DNA of 64,000 bases from the NCBI GenBank assembly GCA_963734865.1, contig CAVTIV010000018.1:148900-212899 (forward strand), written 5' to 3'. This document shows positions 55,426 through 63,943 of the stretch, piece after piece (position 1 is the first letter of the stretch; the number at the start of each line of letters is the position of its first letter). The notes under the pieces are model-generated. The model did not search any database. It was not told the DNA's origin and was given only the letters and a program-made list of their open reading frames with translations. This DNA comes from CBDCUW01 sp963734865 (GTDB lineage: Bacteria > Planctomycetota > Planctomycetia > Pirellulales > Pirellulaceae). A program made the position numbers and the translations under genes.

Positions 55426-56842
55426 TCAGGCGTGAATCACCGCTTTATGAACATCCAGTGCAGCCTCTTTCACCGCTTCCGCCAGGGTCGGGTGGGCATG
55501 GAACATGGCACCGATGTCGTGGGCCGTACCGTTATAGCTCATGACCGCCACGGCCTCGGCAATCATGTCCGATGCCCGCGGGCCGACAATGTGAACCCCA
55601 AGCACTTTGTCAGTATCCTTATGGGCAAGGATTTTGACAAAACCTTCGGTTTCGTCCATGCAACGGGCGCGGCCGTTGGCCATGAACGCGAATCTCCCCG
55701 CCGTGTACGGTATCCCCTCTTCCTTGAGCGCCTGCTCGGTCTTGCCGACCGACGCTGCCTCGGGCCAGGTGTAGGCTATACCCGGGATAGTCTGATAATG
55801 CACCTTTGCATCGATCCCGGCGAGACGCTCTGCAAACACGACCCCTTCCTCTGAAGCCTTGTGGGCAAGGAGCGGACCGGGAATGATATCGCCAATGGCG
55901 TAAATGCCCGGAACCGAGGTTTCAGTAGTTTTCGTTCACCGCGACCCTGCCATTGCCGTTTGTGGAAACTCCCGCTTCCTCCAGGCCCAGCCCGGTCAGG
56001 ACCGGTTTCCTGCCAACCGCGACGAGCAGCTTGTCGCAGTTCATCTCCTCGGTCTTGTCGCCAGACTTCAGCTGCAGTACCAACGAGCCGTTCTTTTTCT
56101 CCAGACTGGTCACCTGAGTGCTCAGACGGATATCGATGCCCTGTTTTTTCAGAATCTTCTTCAGGGCATCGGTCACCTCGACATCAGTAAAGGGGAGCAT
56201 GGCAGGCATCATTTCGAGCACCGTCACCTTCGCTCCGAGACGTCTCCAGACGGAACCGAGCTCGAGGCCGATATAGCCGGCGCCGACAACCACCAGGTGC
56301 TCCGGCGTCGAACTGAAGCACAAGGCTTCCTTGGAACTGACGATACTATCTCCGTCAAAGGGCATGCCGGGGATTTCAACCGGCACGCCGCCGGTGGCAA
56401 GCAGGACCCGTTTTGCGGAAGCGAACGTAACGGCCCCGTCTTGCGTAACCTCGACACGATGAACGCCGCCAGCGGCTGGAGTAGTCAGCTTGCCAACACC
56501 TTTCATGACCTGGACCTTGTTTTTCTTGAACAGGTAGGCGATGCCGTCGGTGAGTTTTTTTACCACGTCGTCCTTGCGGGCCACCATCTTGGCCACGTTC
56601 ATGGTCGGCGGGTTAATCTCGATGCCATGGTGGGTGAACTTGTCCCGAGCCAGGGCGAAATGCTCGCTGGAGTCAAGCAGCGCCTTACTGGGAATGCATC
56701 CCTCGTTGAGGCAGACACCACCCATCGTGCCCCGCGGCTCGACGACCAGCACCTTCATGCCCAGTTGCGAAGCGCGGATTGACGCCACATAACCGCCCGG
56801 GCCCGCACCAAGTACTATCAGATCAAAGATTTCCTCACTCAT
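55426..56842 (-). CDS. acoL: dihydrolipoyl dehydrogenase (E3), frameshifted
   Basis: E3 reoxidises the dihydrolipoyl arm of E2 with NAD. The FAD motif is LIVLGAGPGGYVASIRASQ, and the redox disulfide is GGVCLNEGCIPSK. The NAD motif is LVVVGAGYIGLELGSVWRRL. One extra base near 55925 introduces a stop after RVAVNENY. In the next frame the protein goes straight on with ETSVPGIYAIGDIIPGPLLA, the second FAD motif. The dimer-interface end includes the His-Glu pair in MFHAHPTLAEAVKEAALD. Corrected length is 471 residues, normal for E3. The symbol follows its place between the acetoin E1/E2 genes, lipA and lipB. By sequence alone it could serve other 2-oxoacid complexes. Confidence 0.9.
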
Positions 56843-56992
56843 CTATTTCACCTCTTCTGTAGTTATTGTAGAACCTGTTTTTTGTCTGCAACCGAGCATA
56901 AACAAGCCTGTTACTGTGGGCAGACATAACCATGCAATCATATGGTAAACCGGGGTGGTTCCTGATAACGGCCCCACTCTCCGGAAGTTGTC

Positions 56993-57928
56993 TCAGGTAA
57001 AGGTCTGTTGCGCCTGTTCCGCTGCATGGTAGGAAGATCTGACCAGAGGACCTGCCTCAACGTGGCTGAACCCCATGCTCAGACCGACTTCGCGATATCG
57101 ATCAAACTCTTCAGGCGGTACATAGCGCGCTACCGGAAGATGCCGGCTGCTTGGGCGCAGATACTGGCCCAGGGTAAGCATATCGCAATGATGATTTCTG
57201 AGGTCCTGCATTGCGCCATAGACCTCTTCCTGCGTTTCACCAAAGCCGAGCATGATCCCCGATTTGGTGGGCAAGGAAGGGCTCATCTCTTTGTAGCGTC
57301 GCAGGAGTGCCAAGGACGCGGTGTAATTGGCTTCGGGACGAACTTTCGGGTACAGGCTGCTGACGGTTTCCAGATTATGGTTAAAAACGTCCGGGGGATC
57401 GATCGAGAGCACCTTCAGCGCATGTTCCTCCCTGCCCCTAAAATCGGGGACGAGAATTTCTATGTGAATCGTGGAGTCCTGGCGCCTGATTGAAGCAATT
57501 GTCGCTACGTACTGCCCGGCTCCTCCATCAGGAAGATCATCCCTGGTGACCGAAGTGATCACGACATAGCGCAGGCCCATGGCCGCCACCGCACGGGCCA
57601 GATTTTCCGGTTCGTTCACGTCCGGCGATACGGGTAAACCGTGAGTCACGTTGCAAAACGGGCAATTCCTGGTACAGGTGTCGCCGAGAATAAGAAAGGT
57701 AGCGGTTCCTTGTTTGAAGCACTCGCCGATATTCGGGCAGGTAGCTTCCTCGCAGACGGTATGGAGCTTGTTGCTCCGCAGAATCTGCCTGATCTGGTCA
57801 ACTTCCGGACAACAAGAGTAGCGTGCCTTGAGCCATTCCGGCTTGGCGGTAGCAGGCCTCGGCATACCTTCTTCCACGGCCGGTCTGTTCGTTTCTTTCA
57901 AGCTTGCCTGTTGCTTCTGTTGATGCAT
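56993..57928 (-). CDS. lipA: lipoyl synthase
   Basis: LipA inserts two sulfurs into octanoyl groups on E2, using radical SAM chemistry. The radical SAM cluster motif is CTRNCPFC. The auxiliary sacrificial cluster cysteines are in CEEATCPNIGEC. The C-terminal RSSYHAAE supplies its conserved serine. I use the ATG at 57928, with GGAGGG 8 bp before it, giving 311 residues. A homologous gene (acoS) accompanies the acetoin dehydrogenase genes of Pelobacter carbinolicus. It is 64 bp downstream of the inner acoB stop. Confidence 0.94.
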   Translation of the reverse strand: MHQQKQQASLKETNRPAVEEGMPRPATAKPEWLKARYSCCPEVDQIRQILRSNKLHTVCEEATCPNIGECFKQGTATFLILGDTCTRNCPFCNVTHGLPVSPDVNEPENLARAVAAMGLRYVVITSVTRDDLPDGGAGQYVATIASIRRQDSTIHIEILVPDFRGREEHALKVLSIDPPDVFNHNLETVSSLYPKVRPEANYTASLALLRRYKEMSPSLPTKSGIMLGFGETQEEVYGAMQDLRNHHCDMLTLGQYLRPSSRHLPVARYVPPEEFDRYREVGLSMGFSHVEAGPLVRSSYHAAEQAQQTFT

Positions 57929-57991
57929 CTTTCCCTCCGTTACCTCATGGCCGGGGGGAGATACGTGAAACTCCCCCCCGGCCATGATTAC

Positions 57992-58993
57992 TTACAGGAT
58001 GGACCGAACGGCCGCTTCGATTTTTGCTGCATTGGGCAGATAGAGGTCTTCCAGGGCATCGGAGAACGGCGGCGGAGTATGCGGTGCCGTAACCATCTTG
58101 ATCGGTGCCGTCAGCGCCTTGAAGGCATCCTGTGCCACCTTTGCCGAGATGTCCGTTGCCATGCTGCAGCGCGGATTCGCTTCGTCCACCACCACCAGCT
58201 TGCCGGTCTTCTCCACGCTCTGCAGGATCGTCGCCCAGTCCATCGGTGAGATGGTGCGCGGATCGATGATCTCTGCCTCGACTCCCGTCTTGGCGAGGCT
58301 TGCCGCTGCCTGGCTCGCCATGTGAACCATCCGCCCAAGGGCCACGATAGTCAGGTCTTTGCCTTCACGTACAACGTTTGCCTGGCCAAAGGGTATGGCA
58401 TAGCTCTCCTCCGGTACTTCGCCCTTCATGGCATAGAGAGCCTTGTGCTCAAGGAAGATCACCGGGTCGTTGTCACGGATGCACTCGATCAGCAACCCCT
58501 TGGCATCGTACGGGGTGGACGGTACCACCACCTTCAACCCCGGAATGTGCGCCAGGATGTTGTACAGTACCTGGGAGTGTTGTGCTGCCGCGCGGAAGCC
58601 GCCGCCGTACATGGTCCGCATCACCACCGGCGTTACCGCCTTGCCGCCGAACATGTAGCGGAATTTCGCCGCCTGGTTCATCATCTGGTCGAAACAGACC
58701 CCAAGAAAGTCCACGAACATCATCTCGACCACCGGACGAAGGCCACAGGCTGCAGCACCCACTGCCGAACCGATATACGCTGCCTCGGAGATCGGCGTAT
58801 CCATGACCCGGTCACCGTATTTTGCATAGAGGCCCTTGGTCACTCCCAGCACGCCACCCCAGGCATCCTTTTCTCCTTCGGTGCCGCGACCGCCGGCATT
58901 GTCCAGGCCCATGACGATCACTGATTTATCCCGCTCCATTTCTTGGGAAAGCGCTTCGTTGATTGCGTCTTTATACGAAATTTTTCTCGACAT
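57992..58993 (-). CDS. acoB: acetoin dehydrogenase E1 beta subunit (inner copy)
   Basis: The 333-residue E1 beta subunit of the acetoin:DCPIP oxidoreductase type begins MSRKISYKDAINEALSQEME. It has the thiamine-diphosphate-contacting region DTPISEAAYIGSAVGAAACG, FVDFLGVCFDQMMNQAAKF, and IFLEHKALYAMKGEVPEE. The C-terminal domain includes EIIDPRTISPMDWATI. With E1 alpha it cleaves acetoin to acetaldehyde and an acetyl group passed to E2 lipoyl. The protein is identical to the outer copy at 61955. It lies between acoA (15 bp) and lipA. Confidence 0.92.
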   Translation of the reverse strand: MSRKISYKDAINEALSQEMERDKSVIVMGLDNAGGRGTEGEKDAWGGVLGVTKGLYAKYGDRVMDTPISEAAYIGSAVGAAACGLRPVVEMMFVDFLGVCFDQMMNQAAKFRYMFGGKAVTPVVMRTMYGGGFRAAAQHSQVLYNILAHIPGLKVVVPSTPYDAKGLLIECIRDNDPVIFLEHKALYAMKGEVPEESYAIPFGQANVVREGKDLTIVALGRMVHMASQAAASLAKTGVEAEIIDPRTISPMDWATILQSVEKTGKLVVVDEANPRCSMATDISAKVAQDAFKALTAPIKMVTAPHTPPPFSDALEDLYLPNAAKIEAAVRSIL

Positions 58994-59008
58994 TGATCAG
59001 CTCCTTTC

Positions 59009-59979
59009 TCAGTACTTTATGTAGACGTCAGTCAGAAGATCCGCCTCGGTCGGCTTCGGTGCCGCCACGGCTTTTTCCACTGCTTCGTTGATCAGCGCGG
59101 CTACTTCCTGGTCGATCGCTTCCAGCTCCGCTGCCGTTACCAGGCCGGCAGAGGTCACCTTGGCCGAAAAGATCTTCAGGCAGTCGCACTCTTCACGCTG
59201 CCTCTTCACTTCGCCGGCAGCTTTATAGGTCATGGCGTCTCCTTCGAAGTGACCAAAGAAACGATTGGTCTTGCATTCGAGCAGGGTCGGACCGCCACCT
59301 TCACGGGCACGGCTGATCGCTTCGCCGGCCGCTTCGTAGACCGCGAAGAAATCGTTGCCGTCCACCGTTACGCCCGGCATGCCGAAACCGGCAGCTCGGT
59401 CGGCGATGTTCGGTGTCGGCACGTTGTATTTCACCCCGGTGGATTCCGCGTAGCCGTTGTTCTCGGCCAGGAAGATCATCGGCAGGTTCCAGACGTTGGC
59501 CAGGTTCATGCTCTCCAGGATCGTGCCCTGGTTCGATGCGCCATCACCGAAAAATGCCACGCCAACACCATTGGTCCCTTTGTACTTGGCTGCCAGGGCG
59601 GCTCCGCAGATCAGGGGAGGTCCGGCACCCACGATTCCGTTCGCTCCAGCATCCCCTTTTCCAGGTCGGCTATGTGCATGGATCCGCCCTTGCCGCAGCA
59701 GGTCCCGGTTTTCTTGCCGTAAATCTCCGCCATCATCCCGATGATGTCCACACCCTTCGCTATGCAGTGGCCATGGCCGCGGTGCGTGCTCGAGATCCGG
59801 TCTTCGTCGGTCAGGTGCATACACACCGCCGTTGCTACCGCTTCTTCGCCCGCATACAGATGCACGAATCCAGGAATCTTACCCGTCGCAAATTCCACAT
59901 GCAGTCGCTCTTCAAACTCACGGATCTCTTTCATGATCCGATACGCCTTCAGAAGATCCTCTTTCTTCAGCTCACTCAT
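59009..59979 (-). CDS. acoA: acetoin dehydrogenase E1 alpha subunit (inner copy), frameshifted
   Basis: The sequence equals the intact outer copy at 62972-63943 except that a run of three C is two C at about 59645. The reading frame therefore breaks after DLEKGML. The rest, from GANGIVGAGPPLICG through the thiamine motif GDGASNQG and ENNGYAEST, is in another frame. If real, this copy cannot make full-length E1 alpha while its acoB remains intact. If an error, the two copies are identical. Since other single-base breaks are common in this window, I favour error. Confidence 0.88.
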
Positions 59980-60036
59980 CTCGTTTCCTCCTTTTTATCT
60001 CGTCCTGCTTTTAGTCCCTTCACGATTGCTCTCCTC

Positions 60037-60251
60037 CTGAATTCATTGTTCTCCCACCCGCATCGGAAGTCACCGCTCCTCCCCCGGCAACATTGCTGTT
60101 CCGGAGGAGCAGGTAAGAAAATGCAGTGGAATTGTCGGAGGAGGTATGAACAACCCCACTGCATGTGGAGCAGATTTCAGAGTCTTTCTGAATGCGATGC
60201 TGCTCCCTTGGGCAAACTGACTTTGTAGCCTGCAACCTTTGGCAAGGACCA
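60037..60251. promoter_or_regulatory. intergenic with two inverted repeats
   Basis: Between acoC and the inner acoA, two inverted repeats are visible. GCTCCTCC.../...GGAGGAGC lies at about 60076-60112. TGCAGTGG/CCCACTGCA arms lie at about 60122-60129 and 60155-60163. Neither is followed by a T-run on the minus strand, so processing or regulator binding is as likely as termination. Confidence 0.35.
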
Positions 60252-61637
60252 TCAGCCCTGAAGCGATTCCGGTTGCTCCAGGATTTCCCGAAGCCTGGCC
60301 AGGAACCTGGCTGCATAGGCACCGTCGTGGACCCGGTGGTCCGCGGAAATTGTCACGCGCATCAGGCGGGCAACCTCGATTTTGCCATCCTTCACCACCG
60401 GCTCGTCCTTCACCATGCCGATGGCGAGGATTGCCGACATGGTCGGAGGTACGATGGCGACAAAGTTCTCGACTCCAAGCATTCCCATATTGGAAATGGC
60501 AAAGGTTCCGCCTGCCATTTCTTCTTTGCCCAGCTTGCCTTCCTTGGCCAGTGCCACCAGTTCGCGGCTTTTGGTACCGATTTCCTGGAGGGAAAGGGTC
60601 TGGCAATTCTTGATAACCGGCATCACGACACCTTCATCGAGGCCGATTGCCACCGAAATATTGGCATCACGATGCATGATGATGTTTTTATCGGCAAAGG
60701 TGGCCTTCATGAGGGGGAATTCCTGCAGTGCGGCTGCCGAAGCCTTGATGATCATGTCATTGATCGAAACCTTGGTACCCGCTTCCTTCATGCTGCGGGC
60801 AAGGGTGTCCGCTTTTTTCATGTCGATGGCAATGGTAACCATGTAGTGGGGGATGTTCGTCCAGGAAGTGCTGACGGTCTTGGCTATGGCGGCACGCATT
60901 CCGGCTACCGGTACAGTCTCCTCGGCAGGGGCTTCTGCCGGGGCAGCCGGCGCGGCCGGCTGTTCCTCAGTACATGAGCAGGAACATTCCTCCTGTTGAG
61001 ATGCGCCACCAGCGGCGATGAAGGCGTCGATGGCCGCATCGGAAATGTCTGCATCGGCAATGATGCCGAGCAGTGCGCCTACCGGGAGGACATCATCTTC
61101 CTCTGCCACGACGCGGCGCAGCACACCATGGTGGAGATTCTCAAGAACATTGACGATCTTGTCTGTTTCAACCTCGGCCAGTTCCATGCCGGGGGTAACC
61201 GTTGTTCCCAAATTAACCAGCCATTTAACCAGGGTTCCCTCTTCCATGGTGAGGCCCCATTTGGGCATGGTGATTTCGTAAATTCCCTCTTGGGCTGCTG
61301 CTGCCGGCTCCTCGCCACACTCTTCCTCTTCCGCACATGTCCCGGGCTCAAAGGAGGCAATGAAAGCATCAATATCGGCATCTGTGACCGTGCCGTCACC
61401 GACAACTCCAAGCAGAGCCCCGACCGGAAGGACGTCGCTTTCTTCTGCCACCTTCCGCAGCAGCACCCCGGACTGGGTTGCTTCCATGACATTGACGATC
61501 TTGTCGGTTTCAACCTCGGCGAGTTCCATGCCGGGATTAATTGTATCGCCCACTTCAACCATCCACTTCACCAAAGTACCTTCTTCCATGGTGAGACCCC
61601 ATTTGGGCATGGTAAGTTCTCGTAAATTCGCACTCAT
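60252..61637 (-). CDS. acoC: acetoin dehydrogenase E2 (dihydrolipoamide acetyltransferase) with two lipoyl domains
   Basis: From the ATG at 61637 (AAGAGGT upstream) the protein has 461 residues. Two lipoyl domains are in tandem, each with the lysine in EVETDKIVNV, and each starts with TMPKWGLTMEEGTLVKW. They are followed by acidic, cysteine-bearing linkers (TCAEEEECGEEP, then EECSCSCTEEQPAAPAAPAE). The acetyltransferase domain (from about residue 250) has FAISNMGMLGVENF and the catalytic VTISADHRVHDGAYAARFL. I see no peripheral subunit-binding domain between the second linker and the catalytic domain. E2 transfers the acetyl group from acetoin to CoA. It sits between the two acoAB copies. Confidence 0.9.
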   Translation of the reverse strand: MSANLRELTMPKWGLTMEEGTLVKWMVEVGDTINPGMELAEVETDKIVNVMEATQSGVLLRKVAEESDVLPVGALLGVVGDGTVTDADIDAFIASFEPGTCAEEEECGEEPAAAAQEGIYEITMPKWGLTMEEGTLVKWLVNLGTTVTPGMELAEVETDKIVNVLENLHHGVLRRVVAEEDDVLPVGALLGIIADADISDAAIDAFIAAGGASQQEECSCSCTEEQPAAPAAPAEAPAEETVPVAGMRAAIAKTVSTSWTNIPHYMVTIAIDMKKADTLARSMKEAGTKVSINDMIIKASAAALQEFPLMKATFADKNIIMHRDANISVAIGLDEGVVMPVIKNCQTLSLQEIGTKSRELVALAKEGKLGKEEMAGGTFAISNMGMLGVENFVAIVPPTMSAILAIGMVKDEPVVKDGKIEVARLMRVTISADHRVHDGAYAARFLARLREILEQPESLQG

Positions 61638-61837
61638 CGTTTGACCTCTTTTCTTTTTGTATTGGTAGGATTCCAGGTAACCATTAACTACATCAGATCG
61701 GTTCCCGTACCTCGGGCAACCGGGATGCTTAAAATGCATCTATCTTAACGATGCCTTGCAAGAAAACGGCACCGTGCAATTTTCGAATTCATGTATCGTA
61801 AATTCCGTCGGGAATGACTCATATTGGTATGTTCTTT

Positions 61838-61877
61838 CGTGACGGCGCCCCGCCGGATACGACAGTGCGCCGTCACG
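61838..61877. promoter_or_regulatory. strong 11-bp inverted repeat upstream of acoC
   Basis: The perfect stem CGTGACGGCGC/GCGCCGTCACG (61838-61848 and 61867-61877) is followed by TTTTT on the plus strand. On the minus strand, the direction of all genes nearby, it lacks a T-run. It may be a partial terminator after the outer acoB, an operator or an mRNA stabiliser. The 61638-61954 interval holds no gene. Confidence 0.5.
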
Positions 61878-61954
61878 TTTTTCGAATAAAAATGCATATT
61901 TCAGTCAAGCAGTATCAGAATCGCTGCAGTATGTTGCGATGATTCCGGCGGTTC

Positions 61955-62956
61955 TTACAGGATGGACCGAACGGCCGCTTCGATTTTTGCTGCATTGGGC
62001 AGATAGAGGTCTTCCAGGGCATCGGAGAACGGCGGCGGAGTATGCGGTGCCGTAACCATCTTGATCGGTGCCGTCAGCGCCTTGAAGGCATCCTGTGCCA
62101 CCTTTGCCGAGATGTCCGTTGCCATGCTGCAGCGCGGATTCGCTTCGTCCACCACCACCAGCTTGCCGGTCTTCTCCACGCTCTGCAGGATCGTCGCCCA
62201 GTCCATCGGTGAGATGGTGCGCGGATCGATGATCTCTGCCTCGACTCCCGTCTTGGCGAGGCTTGCCGCTGCCTGGCTCGCCATGTGAACCATCCGCCCA
62301 AGGGCCACGATAGTCAGGTCTTTGCCTTCACGTACAACGTTTGCCTGGCCAAAGGGTATGGCATAGCTCTCCTCCGGTACTTCGCCCTTCATGGCATAGA
62401 GAGCCTTGTGCTCAAGGAAGATCACCGGGTCGTTGTCACGGATGCACTCGATCAGCAACCCCTTGGCATCGTACGGGGTGGACGGTACCACCACCTTCAA
62501 CCCCGGAATGTGCGCCAGGATGTTGTACAGTACCTGGGAGTGTTGTGCTGCCGCGCGGAAGCCGCCGCCGTACATGGTCCGCATCACCACCGGCGTTACC
62601 GCCTTGCCGCCGAACATGTAGCGGAATTTCGCCGCCTGGTTCATCATCTGGTCGAAACAGACCCCAAGAAAGTCCACGAACATCATCTCGACCACCGGAC
62701 GAAGGCCACAGGCTGCAGCACCCACTGCCGAACCGATATACGCTGCCTCGGAGATCGGCGTATCCATGACCCGGTCACCGTATTTTGCATAGAGGCCCTT
62801 GGTCACTCCCAGCACGCCACCCCAGGCATCCTTTTCTCCTTCGGTGCCGCGACCGCCGGCATTGTCCAGGCCCATGACGATCACTGATTTATCCCGCTCC
62901 ATTTCTTGGGAAAGCGCTTCGTTGATTGCGTCTTTATACGAAATTTTTCTCGACAT
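61955..62956 (-). CDS. acoB: acetoin dehydrogenase E1 beta subunit (outer copy)
   Basis: The 333-residue protein is identical to the inner copy at 57992. It is paired with an intact acoA 15 bp upstream, so this copy can form a complete E1 alpha2beta2. It ends 317 bp before acoC, and that gap contains a strong inverted repeat. Position and direction suggest acoA-acoB-acoC is the ancestral core operon. Confidence 0.93.
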   Translation of the reverse strand: MSRKISYKDAINEALSQEMERDKSVIVMGLDNAGGRGTEGEKDAWGGVLGVTKGLYAKYGDRVMDTPISEAAYIGSAVGAAACGLRPVVEMMFVDFLGVCFDQMMNQAAKFRYMFGGKAVTPVVMRTMYGGGFRAAAQHSQVLYNILAHIPGLKVVVPSTPYDAKGLLIECIRDNDPVIFLEHKALYAMKGEVPEESYAIPFGQANVVREGKDLTIVALGRMVHMASQAAASLAKTGVEAEIIDPRTISPMDWATILQSVEKTGKLVVVDEANPRCSMATDISAKVAQDAFKALTAPIKMVTAPHTPPPFSDALEDLYLPNAAKIEAAVRSIL

Positions 62957-62971
62957 TGATCAGCTCCTTTC

Positions 62972-63943
62972 TCAGTACTTTATGTAGACGTCAGTCAGAA
63001 GATCCGCCTCGGTCGGCTTCGGTGCCGCCACGGCTTTTTCCACTGCTTCGTTGATCAGCGCGGCTACTTCCTGGTCGATCGCTTCCAGCTCCGCTGCCGT
63101 TACCAGGCCGGCAGAGGTCACCTTGGCCGAAAAGATCTTCAGGCAGTCGCACTCTTCACGCTGCCTCTTCACTTCGCCGGCAGCTTTATAGGTCATGGCG
63201 TCTCCTTCGAAGTGACCAAAGAAACGATTGGTCTTGCATTCGAGCAGGGTCGGACCGCCACCTTCACGGGCACGGCTGATCGCTTCGCCGGCCGCTTCGT
63301 AGACCGCGAAGAAATCGTTGCCGTCCACCGTTACGCCCGGCATGCCGAAACCGGCAGCTCGGTCGGCGATGTTCGGTGTCGGCACGTTGTATTTCACCCC
63401 GGTGGATTCCGCGTAGCCGTTGTTCTCGGCCAGGAAGATCATCGGCAGGTTCCAGACGTTGGCCAGGTTCATGCTCTCCAGGATCGTGCCCTGGTTCGAT
63501 GCGCCATCACCGAAAAATGCCACGCCAACACCATTGGTCCCTTTGTACTTGGCTGCCAGGGCGGCTCCGCAGATCAGGGGAGGTCCGGCACCCACGATTC
63601 CGTTCGCTCCCAGCATCCCCTTTTCCAGGTCGGCTATGTGCATGGATCCGCCCTTGCCGCAGCAGGTCCCGGTTTTCTTGCCGTAAATCTCCGCCATCAT
63701 CCCGATGATGTCCACACCCTTCGCTATGCAGTGGCCATGGCCGCGGTGCGTGCTCGAGATCCGGTCTTCGTCGGTCAGGTGCATACACACCGCCGTTGCT
63801 ACCGCTTCTTCGCCCGCATACAGATGCACGAATCCAGGAATCTTACCCGTCGCAAATTCCACATGCAGTCGCTCTTCAAACTCACGGATCTCTTTCATGA
63901 TCCGATACGCCTTCAGAAGATCCTCTTTCTTCAGCTCACTCAT
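62972..63943 (-). CDS. acoA: acetoin dehydrogenase E1 alpha subunit (outer copy, intact)
   Basis: The 323-residue protein is complete. Features are IREFEERLHVEFATGKIPG, the acetoin-type segment GTCCGKGGSMHIADLEKGML, the thiamine-diphosphate/Mg motif FFGDGASNQG through ENNGYAEST, and FFGHFEGDAMTYKA near the phosphorylation-loop position. The NGYAEST and HFEGDA segments fit AcoA better than pyruvate dehydrogenase E1 alpha. A ribosome site (GGAGG) precedes the ATG at 63943. The 57 bp upstream, to the window end, are identical to those upstream of the inner copy. Confidence 0.93.
   Translation of the reverse strand: MSELKKEDLLKAYRIMKEIREFEERLHVEFATGKIPGFVHLYAGEEAVATAVCMHLTDEDRISSTHRGHGHCIAKGVDIIGMMAEIYGKKTGTCCGKGGSMHIADLEKGMLGANGIVGAGPPLICGAALAAKYKGTNGVGVAFFGDGASNQGTILESMNLANVWNLPMIFLAENNGYAESTGVKYNVPTPNIADRAAGFGMPGVTVDGNDFFAVYEAAGEAISRAREGGGPTLLECKTNRFFGHFEGDAMTYKAAGEVKRQREECDCLKIFSAKVTSAGLVTAAELEAIDQEVAALINEAVEKAVAAPKPTEADLLTDVYIKY

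Larger units (their letters stand above)
57991..60036. repeat. direct repeat carrying acoAB, inner copy
   Basis: This segment matches 61954-64000 with an offset of 3963 bp (3964 after one missing base near 59645). By eye I see no other difference, including in the 15-bp acoA-acoB spacer and the 57 bp upstream of acoA. The left boundary is sharp: CTTACAGG is shared and the base before it differs. The right boundary lies beyond the window in the outer copy. Confidence 0.95.

Noticed and set aside
61700..61780. Sigma-54 promoter for acoC
   Set aside because: A GG...GC pattern occurs on the minus strand, but the spacing between the two elements is 12 instead of the required 10 bases.
61838..61877. 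Rho-independent terminator for a plus-strand transcript
   Set aside because: The T-run is on the plus side, but no plus-strand gene lies upstream. I record it only as an inverted repeat.
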